Of a stretch of DNA of 64,000 bases, positions 25,640 to 34,555 are shown piece after piece. The notes under the pieces were generated by a model. The model had not been told where the DNA came from, ran no database searches, and saw nothing but the letters and a program-made list of their open reading frames with translations. Position numbers and translations under genes: made by a program. The stretch spans positions 4,379,482-4,443,481 of the forward strand of contig NZ_JH636049.1 in assembly GCF_000258175.1 (NCBI RefSeq), given 5' to 3'. Position 1 is the stretch's first letter. Each line of letters opens with the position of its first letter. The DNA is from Saccharomonospora xinjiangensis XJ-54 (GTDB lineage: Bacteria > Actinomycetota > Actinomycetes > Mycobacteriales > Pseudonocardiaceae).

Positions 25640-26938
25640 TCACACCACGATGCGTAGCGGGTTCTCCAGCAGATCCCTCAGCCGTCGCAGGAACGTCGCG
25701 CCGGTGGCACCGTCCACGGCCCTGTGGTCGGCCGACAGGGTCACCCGCAGGATCGAGCGTGTGACGACCTCGCCGCCGACGAGACGGAGTTCCTCCGAGG
25801 CAGCACCGACGGCGAGGATGGCGGCTTCCGGCGGGTTGATCACCGCCGCGAACTGCTCGATGCCGAACATGCCGAGGTTGGAGATGGTGAACGTGCCGCC
25901 GGTCAGCTCGTCGGCACGGAGCCTGCCATCCCTGGCGCGGCCCGCCTTCTCCCTCGTCTCCTCGGCGATCTCGGACACGCTCTTGCGGTCGGCGTCGCGG
26001 ACGACAGGGACCACCAGCCCGTCCGGTACCGCCACCGCGACGCCGAGGTGCACGCCGCGGTGCCGCAGCACCCGGTCACCCGCGAACGACACGTTGACCG
26101 AGGGGTCGGCACGCAGGGCGACCGCGACCGCCCTCACAACGAGGTCGTTGAGGCTGATCTTCGGGCCGCCCGACGCTGCGAGGGTGTCGTTGAGGGTCGC
26201 ACGGAACGCCAGTAGGTCCGTGACATCGACGGCGGCGGTGAGGTAGAAGTGCGGAGCCTGCTGCTTGCTCTCGGTCAGCCGCCTGGCCGCCACCCGCTGG
26301 ATCGTGGTGAGCGGGATCTCCTCGTAGTCCGCTGTGGACGGAGCGCTCGTCGCGGCACCGGGAACCGGGTCCGCGACGGCGGGTTCGGCGACTGGCGCGG
26401 GCGCGGTGGTCGCGGTGGTGGTCGCGCTGGTGGCTGCGGTGATGGCGGCCTCGACGTCCTTGCGGATGATCCGGCCACCGGGACCGCTGCCCTCGACGGC
26501 CGTCAGCTCGATCCCGTGCTCGCGAGCGATCTTGCGGGCGAGCGGCGACGCCTTGGGCCGCCTCCGCGCTACCTCCGCGCCGCACCGGTCTCCGTTCGCC
26601 GGTGCCGGGGTGGTCGATGCCTCCTGGGGCGAGAGGGATTCCGGCTCGGGTCCGGGCGTGCGTTCCGGCTTCGGCCCGGGTTCCGGCCCTGCGGTCGCGC
26701 CGGTGCCGTCACCGATGATCGCGATGGGGGTTCCGATGGGAGTGCGGTCGCCCTCGGCGACGAGGAGGCGTTCGAGCACGCCGTCGTCGTAGGCCTCCAA
26801 CTCCATGAGGGCCTTGTCCGTCTCGATCTCGGCGACGACGTCACCGCGACGGACCTCGTCGCCCACCCGCTTGCGCCAGGTGACGATGACGCCCTCCTCC
26901 ATCGTGTCGGAGAGCCGGGGCATGGTGATCTCAGGCAT
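25640..26938 (-). CDS. 2-oxoacid dehydrogenase E2, dihydrolipoamide acyltransferase
   Basis: The protein has 432 residues. A single lipoyl domain with the lipoyl-lysine in EIETDKALMELEAY is followed by a Pro/Glu-rich linker, an E1/E3-binding domain (ASPLARKIAREHGIEL), a second Ala/Thr-rich linker and the catalytic domain. The active site is RVTLSADHRAVDGATGATF (DHRxxDG). It forms the core of the complex and transfers the acyl group to CoA. It is the last gene of a four-gene operon, 16 nt after E1 beta. Whether the complex works on pyruvate, acetoin or branched-chain 2-oxoacids cannot be settled from sequence alone. Confidence 0.9.
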   Translation of the reverse strand: MPEITMPRLSDTMEEGVIVTWRKRVGDEVRRGDVVAEIETDKALMELEAYDDGVLERLLVAEGDRTPIGTPIAIIGDGTGATAGPEPGPKPERTPGPEPESLSPQEASTTPAPANGDRCGAEVARRRPKASPLARKIAREHGIELTAVEGSGPGGRIIRKDVEAAITAATSATTTATTAPAPVAEPAVADPVPGAATSAPSTADYEEIPLTTIQRVAARRLTESKQQAPHFYLTAAVDVTDLLAFRATLNDTLAASGGPKISLNDLVVRAVAVALRADPSVNVSFAGDRVLRHRGVHLGVAVAVPDGLVVPVVRDADRKSVSEIAEETREKAGRARDGRLRADELTGGTFTISNLGMFGIEQFAAVINPPEAAILAVGAASEELRLVGGEVVTRSILRVTLSADHRAVDGATGATFLRRLRDLLENPLRIVV

Positions 26939-26954
26939 GTGTCGTCCGATCTGG

Positions 26955-27947
26955 TCAGCGCCGGCCGACCGCGGCCAGCGTCTCCCGCACGGCCGTGTGC
27001 AGAGACTCCGCCGACGGGAGTGCCGCCGTTTCGAGGGGTTTGGCGTAGGGGAGGGGAACCTCGGCCGCAGCGACGCGCCGCACCGGGGCGTCGAGGTGGT
27101 CGAAGGCGCCGTCCGAGACGGACGCGGCGATCTCCGCGCCGATGCCGTAGGTGAGCCAGTCGTCCTCGGCCACGACGACGCATCCGGTCTTGCGGGCCGA
27201 GGCCACCAGGGTGTCGCGGTCGAGGGGGCGCAGGCTGCGCAGGTCGATGACCTCGGCGGAGATACCGGACTCGGCGTGCAGACGGTCGGCGACCTCCGTG
27301 GCGATCACGGCCATCCGCGAGTATCCGATGATCGTGACGTCCGACCCCTCGCGCGTCACCGCGGCCTTGCCGATCTCGGCGGGGCCGAGGTCGTCGGGCA
27401 CCTCGCCCTTGGTGTTGTAGAGCGCGAGGTTCTCCAGGAACAGCACGGGGTCGTCGTCTCGCACCGCCGCGAGCAACAGCGCCCGCGCGTCGGCAGGGGT
27501 ACTGGGAGCGACCACCTTCAGCCCCGGCACGAAGGCGTAGTACAGCTCGATGTTCTGCGAGTGCGTCGCGCCGAGCTGCTGGCCGCCTCCACCCGGAGTG
27601 CGGATGACCATCGGCACGCTGGTCTGACCGCCGAACATGCCGTAGATCTTCGCCGCGTGGTTGACGATCTGGTCGAGGGCCAGCAGCGAGAAGTTGATCG
27701 TCATGAGTTCGACGATCGGGCGCAGCCCGAGCATCGCGGCGCCGACGGCGGCGCCGACGAAGCCCTCCTCGGCGATCGGGGTGTCCCGCACCCGTTTCTC
27801 GCCGAACTCCTCCAGCAGCCCTGCCGTGATCTTGTACGAGCCTCCGAAGACGCCGATTTCCTCCCCGATGAGCAGGACGTCGTCGTCGCGGCGCAACTCC
27901 TCGCGCAGCGTCTCACGCAGCGCTTCCCGGTAACTGATGACGGGCAC
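26955..27947 (-). CDS. 2-oxoacid dehydrogenase E1 beta subunit
   Basis: The protein has 330 residues. Conserved segments are VLLIGEEIGVFGGSYKITAGL, DTPIAEEGFVGAAVGAAM, GGGGQQLGATHSQNIE and the C-terminal transketolase-like VIDLRSLRPLD. It forms the heterotetrameric E1 with the alpha subunit and holds part of the thiamine-diphosphate site. The GTG start at 27947 (preceded by AAGGA, 6-nt spacing) gives the family N-terminus MPVISYREALRE. Only 17 nt separate it from the alpha gene. Confidence 0.9.
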   Translation of the reverse strand: MPVISYREALRETLREELRRDDDVLLIGEEIGVFGGSYKITAGLLEEFGEKRVRDTPIAEEGFVGAAVGAAMLGLRPIVELMTINFSLLALDQIVNHAAKIYGMFGGQTSVPMVIRTPGGGGQQLGATHSQNIELYYAFVPGLKVVAPSTPADARALLLAAVRDDDPVLFLENLALYNTKGEVPDDLGPAEIGKAAVTREGSDVTIIGYSRMAVIATEVADRLHAESGISAEVIDLRSLRPLDRDTLVASARKTGCVVVAEDDWLTYGIGAEIAASVSDGAFDHLDAPVRRVAAAEVPLPYAKPLETAALPSAESLHTAVRETLAAVGRR

Positions 27948-27964
27948 AGTGAGTCCTTCGTGGT

Positions 27965-29008
27965 CTAGAAGAGCGGGTCGGCGGGCAGCCTGTGGGAGTC
28001 GCCCCGCACGGGCGTGGCGTAGGTGTGGTCGAACAGGCTCGACGGGTCGGGGTGCGGGCTGGACTCGGCGAAGGCCACCGCCGCGTCCACCTCCTCGTCC
28101 GCCGACCGCTCCAGGGCGTCCGCGCCGTCGTCGTCGATGATCCCGGCGGCGACGAGGTCGGCACGGAACCGAGTGAGGGGATCGGCCGCGCGGGCCGCGG
28201 CGGCCTCGGCCTCGCTGCGATACCGGGCCGGATCGACGACGGAGTGCCCCTTCATCCGGTGGCTGACCGTCTCCAGCAGTGCCGGGGTTCCCTCGGAACG
28301 GGCCTGCTCGATCAGCCGCCGGGCCGTGTCTCTCACGGCGAGCAGGTCCGTGCCGTCCACCCGTTCTCCGGGCATGCGGTAGGCCGCAGCTCGCCGGAAG
28401 AGTTCGGGTTCCGCCGACGACCGCTCGACGGTGGTGCCCATTCCGAGGTTGTTGTTGATGACGACGAAGACGACCGGAAGCCGCCACAGCGCCGCGATGT
28501 TCAGCGACTCGTGGAAGGCGCCGATGTTGGTGGTCCCGTCGCCCATCTGACACACGACGACGTCGTCGTCTCCCCGATAGTCCACCGCGAGCGCCGCGCC
28601 GACGGCCAGCGGCAGCTGCCCACCGACGATGCCGTAGCCGCCGAGGAGGCGGCTGGACGTGTCGAAGAGGTGCATCGAGCCGCCCCAGCCCTTGGAGGTG
28701 CCGGTGCTGCGGCCGTACAGTTCGGCCATCACGCGGCCGGGCTCGATACCCTTGGCGAGCGCGTAGCCGTGTTCCCGGTAGTTGGTGAACAGGTAGTCGG
28801 TCGGTCGCATCGCGGCGAGCAACCCGACGACCGTGGCCTCTTCGCCGAGGTTGAGGTGGCAGTAGCCGCCGATCTTCGCCTGGGTGTAGCCCTGTGCGGC
28901 GCGCTCCTCGAAGCGTCGGACGAGCACCATGTCGTGGTAGTACCGGCGCAGCGTCTCCGGGTCCTCGTCGAGGAGGGTGGGCATCGGCCGTTCGATCGTG
29001 TCGGTCAT
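27965..29008 (-). CDS. 2-oxoacid dehydrogenase E1 alpha subunit (pyruvate/acetoin type)
   Basis: The protein has 347 residues. The thiamine-diphosphate motif begins QMGDGTTNIGAFHES and ends VVFVVINNNLGMGT. KGWGGSMHLFD and GYGIVGGQLPLAVGAA are characteristic of pyruvate and acetoin dehydrogenase E1 alpha rather than the branched-chain enzyme, and SHRMKGHSVVDPARYR is the usual activation-loop region. It decarboxylates the 2-oxoacid. The ATG overlaps the upstream lpdA stop (ATGA). Confidence 0.9.
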   Translation of the reverse strand: MTDTIERPMPTLLDEDPETLRRYYHDMVLVRRFEERAAQGYTQAKIGGYCHLNLGEEATVVGLLAAMRPTDYLFTNYREHGYALAKGIEPGRVMAELYGRSTGTSKGWGGSMHLFDTSSRLLGGYGIVGGQLPLAVGAALAVDYRGDDDVVVCQMGDGTTNIGAFHESLNIAALWRLPVVFVVINNNLGMGTTVERSSAEPELFRRAAAYRMPGERVDGTDLLAVRDTARRLIEQARSEGTPALLETVSHRMKGHSVVDPARYRSEAEAAAARAADPLTRFRADLVAAGIIDDDGADALERSADEEVDAAVAFAESSPHPDPSSLFDHTYATPVRGDSHRLPADPLF

Positions 29009-30531
29009 CGTGAGCTCCTCACGCGGGTCGGTGGCACGTGCACCGGCAGGCCCTGTGCGGCGAGCGCGGCCTCCATGCCGATCTCGCCAAGCGTCGGGTG
29101 CGCGTGGATGGTGTCGGCGAGTTCGTCGAGGGTCGCCTCCAGACTCATGGCGAGCGCACCCTCGGTGATGAGGTCGCTGGCCGACGGTCCGATGACGTGC
29201 ACCCCGAGCACCTCGCCGTGGCGCCGGTCGGCGACGATCTTGCAGAACCCCTCGGTGTCTCCTGTGGACCTCGCCCGCCCCAGCGCGGCGAAGGGGATCT
29301 TCGCGGTGACGACGTCGTGGCCGTCGGCGCGGGCGGCCTCCTCGGTGCGCCCGACGCTCGCGATCTCCGGGTGGCAGAAGGTGGCGGCAGGCACGACGTC
29401 ATCGTCGAGGACGGCGTCATGGCCTGCCGCCACGTCGGCCGCGACGAGCCCCTGGTGCGAGGCGACGTGCGCGAGCAGTGCTTTGCCGGTGACGTCGCCG
29501 ATCGCGAACACGTTCTCGACGTTCGTGCGCATCCGCTCATCGACGACGACGAAGCCACGCTCGTCGGTGGCCACTCCGGCGGCGGCGAGATCGAGGTGGG
29601 CGGTGTTGGGCCTGCGGCCGACGCCGATGAGAACCACGTCGGCGTCGAGCTCCCGCTCGTGTGGACCGCCGACGGCGACCCGCAGCGGTGCCTCCGCCCC
29701 CGCCTCGGTGATCGCGGTGACCGTGGAGGAGGTGAGCACGGTGATCCCGCGAGCGGTGAACGACCGCTGAAGCGCGGCGCTGACATCGGCGTCCTCGGCG
29801 GGAACGAGCCGCTCCCGCAGCTCGACGATGGAGACCTCACTGCCGAACGCGGCGAACAGACTGGCCCATTCCACGCCGACGGCGCTGCCGCCGACGATCA
29901 CGATCCGCCCCGGAATCTCGGTGAGCCCGAGCGCGCCGTCCGAGGTGACCACTCCGGGCAGGTCGGCGCCGGGAATCGGCAGCGGCGCGGGGGTCGATCC
30001 CGTCGCGATGACGACGGCGCGCGCCGTCGCGCCGTCCACCTGCTCGCCCGGTTCGGCCGCGTAGCGCGGCCCGTTGGGTGCGACCGGTGAGGGCCCGGTC
30101 GCGTGAATGTCCACTGTGGTGGGACCGGTGAACCGCGCGTGTCCCTCGACGACGGTGACGCCGTTGGCCCTCAGCAACCCGGCGACCCCGTCGGCAAGCG
30201 TGCGCACGACGTCGTCGCGGCGGCGCAGCACCGAGGCGTAGTCGATCCCGGCCGTCTCGGCCACGACGCCATACTGTTCGGCTTCCTGCACGGTCCGGAA
30301 CACCTCGGCCGACCGCAGCATGGCCTTGGTGGGGATGCAGCCCCAGTTCAGGCAGACCCCTCCGGGACGTTCCTTCTCCACAACGCCCACCGAGAGCCCG
30401 CGCTGGGCGGCGCGGATCGCGGCCACGTAGCCGCCAGGTCCGCCGCCGATCACGAGCAGATCGAATTCCCGCACGTCCTCGTGCTCCTTCGCGTCGCTGA
30501 CGGTGACCGCACCCGGGTCGTCGGCGGTCAC
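29005..30531 (-). CDS. lpdA: Dihydrolipoyl dehydrogenase (E3)
   Basis: The protein has 508 residues. It has an FAD site VIGGGPGGYVAAIRAA, the redox disulfide Cys60/Cys65 in GGVCLNWGCIPTKAM, an NAD site IVIVGGSAVGVEWAS and an FAD/dimer motif VFAIGDVTGKALLAH, with the C-terminal His-Glu in IHAHPTLGE. It reoxidises dihydrolipoamide. As the first gene of the operon, with E1 and E2 following in phase, it is a dedicated E3. The N-terminus is 20 residues longer than usual, so an internal start is possible; the GTG at 30531 is taken provisionally. Confidence 0.9.
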   Translation of the reverse strand: MTADDPGAVTVSDAKEHEDVREFDLLVIGGGPGGYVAAIRAAQRGLSVGVVEKERPGGVCLNWGCIPTKAMLRSAEVFRTVQEAEQYGVVAETAGIDYASVLRRRDDVVRTLADGVAGLLRANGVTVVEGHARFTGPTTVDIHATGPSPVAPNGPRYAAEPGEQVDGATARAVVIATGSTPAPLPIPGADLPGVVTSDGALGLTEIPGRIVIVGGSAVGVEWASLFAAFGSEVSIVELRERLVPAEDADVSAALQRSFTARGITVLTSSTVTAITEAGAEAPLRVAVGGPHERELDADVVLIGVGRRPNTAHLDLAAAGVATDERGFVVVDERMRTNVENVFAIGDVTGKALLAHVASHQGLVAADVAAGHDAVLDDDVVPAATFCHPEIASVGRTEEAARADGHDVVTAKIPFAALGRARSTGDTEGFCKIVADRRHGEVLGVHVIGPSASDLITEGALAMSLEATLDELADTIHAHPTLGEIGMEAALAAQGLPVHVPPTRVRSSR

Positions 30532-30637
30532 CGGATGGCACGAGTCTCGTGTGCGTGACGGTCGGTCACCATGCCCGAACGCCCAGCTTTCCCGGCGCCG
30601 AATTGGGCGCGGTGCCCAGTCCTCGCGCCCCCAGCCG

Positions 30638-31846
30638 TCAGAGTGGCTCGTCCGGCAGCTCCAGCGCGGTGAGGGCCAACGACAGCTCGACGTAGGCCCG
30701 CCTGCCGTGCAGGGGCCTCCCGACGAGAGACGACACCCGCTGCAACCGGTTCAGCACGGTGTTGCGGTGGCAGTGCAGGCGGGCCGCGGCGTGGGCCGCG
30801 GAACGGTCCTCCTCCAGCCACACGGCGAGTGTGCGCAGCAGCACGTCGCGCTCCCTGGCCGGTCGTCGGAGCACACCGCCGAGGCTGCGGGCGACCAGCA
30901 GGTCCGCGAGGTCGGGTGAGCGGGTCAGCAGACTCTCGGGCAGGCGATCCTCCAGTGAGACGAGCCCCGGCCGGCCGGGAGCAGCCGTGCCGAGGGCGAG
31001 GAGCGCGAGGGTGTGGGCCGTGCTCACCTCGGCGATCTCCGCCACGGTCGGCGAGACCGCCGCCCTACCGCGCGCGAGAGGCCGCAAACGGGCGAGCACC
31101 TCGGCTTCGGAGCGGTGTTCCAGCGCCACGAGCCCGACGAGAGTGTCCACCCGGCTCAGCCACACGGACCTGATGCCGACCGCGGCCAGCGCCGTCCTCG
31201 CGCCCGCGAGCGCCGCGATGCCGTCGGAGTTGATGTCGGCGACCACCGCGAGGTAGGGGCTCGCGGCGGGAAGCTCCAGCTCCCTGGCCGCACGGGTGGC
31301 GAACGCGATGTCATGGGCCCGCGCGCCGAGCAGGTCCTCCAGCAGCGCGGTGCGGCGTTGCTCGTCGCGGCGAACCCGATCGAGTTCGCTGTCGCGGTAC
31401 GCGGTGGACAGCGCCGACGACAGGTGGTCGATCACCGTCCACGTGGCCGTGCCCGCCTCCAGAACGGCGTCGGGGGGCACCTCGGTGCGGTCGGCCTGCT
31501 CCAGCATCGCCTCCCACACGATGCGTCCGCCGAGCCGGAACGTCCGCAGCATCACCTCCAGCGGAACGCCCTGGGCGAGGCGATGCCTGGCGATGGTCGC
31601 GGCGACGTCGTCGTCCGACGAGGGCCCGACGTGGCCGCCGAGCACCTCCAGCACACGGGTGAGGTAGTCACGGCAGCCCTCCCGCAGGTCATCGTGCGGG
31701 ACGGGGCTGTAGTCGGTCCACGCCGGGTTGTCCGTGAAGATCGCCGCCAGCAGCCTGCCGATGAGGGGCTCGACCTCGCGCAGTAGCGCCCCGGCCAGCG
31801 CGCGGGTGACCGGTGAGGTGTTGTAGCGGGGACCTTGTGCTCGCAC
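30638..31846 (-). CDS. PucR/CdaR-family transcriptional regulator
   Basis: The protein has 402 residues. The C-terminal PucR-type helix-turn-helix is clear (AHAAARLHCHRNTVLNRLQRV, about 355-376). A GGDEF-like middle domain covers about 150-290, and the N-terminal region is the common RsbRD-like helical segment. Such proteins usually activate genes for catabolism. The GTG at 31846 is taken because the upstream in-frame sequence is low complexity. It lies just upstream of the 2-oxoacid dehydrogenase operon on the same strand (106-nt gap), which makes it a candidate regulator of that operon. Confidence 0.82.
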   Translation of the reverse strand: MRAQGPRYNTSPVTRALAGALLREVEPLIGRLLAAIFTDNPAWTDYSPVPHDDLREGCRDYLTRVLEVLGGHVGPSSDDDVAATIARHRLAQGVPLEVMLRTFRLGGRIVWEAMLEQADRTEVPPDAVLEAGTATWTVIDHLSSALSTAYRDSELDRVRRDEQRRTALLEDLLGARAHDIAFATRAARELELPAASPYLAVVADINSDGIAALAGARTALAAVGIRSVWLSRVDTLVGLVALEHRSEAEVLARLRPLARGRAAVSPTVAEIAEVSTAHTLALLALGTAAPGRPGLVSLEDRLPESLLTRSPDLADLLVARSLGGVLRRPARERDVLLRTLAVWLEEDRSAAHAAARLHCHRNTVLNRLQRVSSLVGRPLHGRRAYVELSLALTALELPDEPL

Positions 31847-31902
31847 GCTCGCGACGTTACCTCTGCTCGACGCAGGGCGAGGGCCGCGCGGCGGCGCGAG
31901 GG

Positions 31903-32433
31903 TCAGGTCCCGGGCACGGACGACGGTGAGCCGATGGCGCGCGACCGCGCGGGGCCGCTCACCCACCGCACCAACGCCGTGAACAGCAGGGCTGCCGTGA
32001 TCGCACCACCGGCGAGGCGGACCCAGTGCCCCGCGACGAACTCGCGCGCCGTGGCGCGCAGCAGTTCAGAGGAGTGGGTTCCGACGGGATCGACGAACAT
32101 GATCTCGTTGCGCGGCCAGAACCACACGGCGGAGAACAGCAGCTCGCAGCACAGGTACACCACCGCGGCACCAGCGACGTAGGCCCGGATTCCCTTTCGC
32201 CGCAACGTGGCGCCCACCGCGGCCAGGCTGGCCACGATGATCGCGAGTCCCAGCGGGGGGAAGAAGTCCGAAGGGCTGCCCGCCACCAGGAACTCTCTCG
32301 CCTCGACCAGCGAGGAGGGCGGATCGCGGAAGATGTTCGGGTACAGCATGACGGTTTCGCCGAGCACCGCTCCGAACGAGACGGTGGTGGCCGCGGTCAG
32401 GCTGATCAGCAGGCCGGTCACGAATGTTCTCAC
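31903..32433 (-). CDS. Four-helix membrane protein, DUF1772-like
   Basis: The protein has 176 residues with four predicted membrane helices (about 5-27, 58-78, 84-106 and 137-158). The arrangement with EFVAGHWVRLAGG before the last helix resembles the DUF1772/anthrone-oxygenase-like group of small membrane proteins, but the match is tentative. No catalytic residues can be named. It is divergent from the EI24 gene and lies 56 nt upstream of the PucR start on the same strand. Confidence 0.6.
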   Translation of the reverse strand: MRTFVTGLLISLTAATTVSFGAVLGETVMLYPNIFRDPPSSLVEAREFLVAGSPSDFFPPLGLAIIVASLAAVGATLRRKGIRAYVAGAAVVYLCCELLFSAVWFWPRNEIMFVDPVGTHSSELLRATAREFVAGHWVRLAGGAITAALLFTALVRWVSGPARSRAIGSPSSVPGT

Positions 32434-32606
32434 GAGGGACGACGGTAGGCGCGGAATCGCGGGTGCGCGTCCGCGTGGAGACGGTTACCACTGTCGCTTC
32501 CGGACGTACGGTCACGTGCGCCCGCGTTGCCGGACGACGACGTCGGAATGCGAGGCCGCGCCGGGTCGCCGACCGAAGTGATCACTTCCACTGGTAGGAA
32601 TGACCG

Positions 32607-33362
32607 GTGCGTGATTTCTTGAAGGGTGTCCGGTTTTTCGGGCAGGGACTGGGCATTCTGCTCCGGTCGCCGAAGTTGTTGCTGATCGGGGCGCTGCCGG
32701 TGGTGCTGACCACGGCGTTGCTGTCGGGCGGGGTGATCGCGCTCGCCTTCTGGATCGACGACCTGGCGACACTGATCACGCCGTTCGCCGACGACTGGGC
32801 GCGAGTGTGGCAGATGATTGTCCGGATCGCGGCCGGGGTCGCGGTGTTCGGCGCGGCGATGGTGATCGGCATGGTCAGTTTCTCGGCTCTGACACTGGCA
32901 CTGGGTGGTCCTTTCTACGAGCACATCGCCGAGAAGGTCGAGGACGACCTCGGCGGCGCCCCGAGTGAGGCCGAGCTGCCGTGGTGGCGGCTGCTGTGGA
33001 TGGGGCTGCGCGACGGCGTCCTTCTCATGCTGCGGTCGCTCATGTTCACGATCCCGCTGTTCGTCGCGGGATTCGTGCCTGTGCTGGGACAGACGGTGGT
33101 CCCCGTGCTCGTTGCTCTGGTGGCGGCGTGGTTCCTCGCGCTCGAACTGGTGGCGGTGTCGTTCTACCGGCGGGGTATGGATCTCAGGCAACGGCGGCTC
33201 GCGTTGCGGAAGCGCCGGGGCCTCGCGCTCGGCCTCGGACTGCCCGCCTCCCTACTGTGCCTGATCCCGCTTCTGGCGATCATCGTGTTCCCGATCGCTT
33301 TCGTCGGAGGTGTGCTCGTCGCCCGTGACGTCCTGCGCACCGACCCGGCTCCCGTCGGCTGA
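32607..33362 (+). CDS. EI24 domain-containing membrane protein
   Basis: The protein has 251 residues with about five membrane helices. The beginning (RDFLKGVRFFGQGLGILLRSPKLL) and the central GGPFYEHIAEKVEDDLGG are typical of the EI24/CysZ-like family. E. coli CysZ takes up sulfate; the actinobacterial members are uncharacterised. The GTG start sits at the edge of the conserved N-terminus. The gene stands alone and ends 16 nt from the convergent ankyrin gene. Confidence 0.82.
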   Translation: MRDFLKGVRFFGQGLGILLRSPKLLLIGALPVVLTTALLSGGVIALAFWIDDLATLITPFADDWARVWQMIVRIAAGVAVFGAAMVIGMVSFSALTLALGGPFYEHIAEKVEDDLGGAPSEAELPWWRLLWMGLRDGVLLMLRSLMFTIPLFVAGFVPVLGQTVVPVLVALVAAWFLALELVAVSFYRRGMDLRQRRLALRKRRGLALGLGLPASLLCLIPLLAIIVFPIAFVGGVLVARDVLRTDPAPVG

Positions 33363-33378
33363 GGGAGAAGCGGGGGAG

Positions 33379-34425
33379 TCAGGGATGCGGCTCGACTCCC
33401 CGCATCGGCCCGCGCGACAACCACATCTCGTCGATGTGAACTCCGGTGTGGTGGGTGAGCAGGGCGAAGGCCCTCGCCTCGTAGGCGCTGCGGTGTGCGC
33501 CGTCACCGAACCGGTAGAGCCACTCCTCGGGTCTGTCGTTCGGGGCGAGCCCGACCGGATCGGTGCGGTAGAGCTCGCTGCCGTCCTCCCAGCACCGCAC
33601 GGAGCAGATCCTCTTGGCCTCGTTGACGAACACGGTGGCCAGCCGGGTGCCCTCGGACAGTCGTCGGCACGCTGTCTCCGTGGCGGCGGCCTGCCCGAGC
33701 AGGCACACGCCGCCGTCGCGGGCGCCGAGGTAGACGGGGAAGGAGCCGGGCGGTGCGGTGCCGGTTTCGCCGGTGGCGTCCGCGTGCTCTTCGATGTCGG
33801 TGATATCGATGATGCCGTCGAAGTCGGTGGTTTCGCCGGGATCGCCGAGCACGTCGTGGTAGGGGCTGCGCACCCGCCGGGACAGGGCGGGGTCGGCGCC
33901 GAGACGGCGCACGGCCTCGTCCTCGGTCAGCCCCGACACGAGCGTGACGTCCTGGAGGAAGACCATCCAGTCCCACACCCACCGGTAGGAGCCGATCAGC
34001 GCATCCGCACGCTCCCGTGATCGCCGTTCCTCCTCGGCGATCACGGGAGCGCCCGGCAGGTCGCGAACCAGGTCGGCCAGCGGGCCGTCAAGGGCTTGGC
34101 GGCCCGCTGAACGGCCGGACACCACCGGGGACCATGGGTCGGCCCCCGCGCGCAGCAGAACCGTGACGGCCGTGCGATGGCCGTACCGCACGGCGATCCA
34201 CAGTGGAGTGACGCCTTCGGCGTCGGTGGCATCGACCTCGGCTCCGCAGGCGATCAGGCTTTCCAGCGTGCCGGCAGGCGCGTCGGCGAACACCGCTTCG
34301 TGCAACGGAGTGGCGGCCCCCGGGTTCAGGACGGCGTTGGGGTCGGCGCCCTCGGCCAGGAGCGTCCGCACCGTGGCGGGATCGTGCCAGCCGCTCGCCG
34401 CTGCCCGCTGCCACCGTTCCGGCAT
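33379..34425 (-). CDS. Ankyrin repeat domain-containing protein
   Basis: The protein has 348 residues. Two to three ankyrin repeats lie at about 15-105 (TPLHEAVFADAPAGTLESLI then TPLWIAVRYGHRTAVTVLLR). The remaining about 240 residues have no recognised domain and are mostly acidic and helical, followed by a beta-rich part. No signal peptide is present, so it is cytosolic. The ATG at 34425 has GAGGAG upstream; the preceding in-frame extension is low complexity. Ankyrin repeats mediate protein binding; the partner is unknown. Confidence 0.78.
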   Translation of the reverse strand: MPERWQRAAASGWHDPATVRTLLAEGADPNAVLNPGAATPLHEAVFADAPAGTLESLIACGAEVDATDAEGVTPLWIAVRYGHRTAVTVLLRAGADPWSPVVSGRSAGRQALDGPLADLVRDLPGAPVIAEEERRSRERADALIGSYRWVWDWMVFLQDVTLVSGLTEDEAVRRLGADPALSRRVRSPYHDVLGDPGETTDFDGIIDITDIEEHADATGETGTAPPGSFPVYLGARDGGVCLLGQAAATETACRRLSEGTRLATVFVNEAKRICSVRCWEDGSELYRTDPVGLAPNDRPEEWLYRFGDGAHRSAYEARAFALLTHHTGVHIDEMWLSRGPMRGVEPHP

Positions 34426-34555
34426 CGCTCCTCGCTCTCGGTCACCTTCTCTTCTCACCCTGTTCGGGCGGAGGGTAGCCCGGGCCACCGACGGTTTCGG
34501 GCTCCCCTCCGCGCGGACACCGTCACGAGATCGGCTGTGCCGTGGCGCGACCTGC

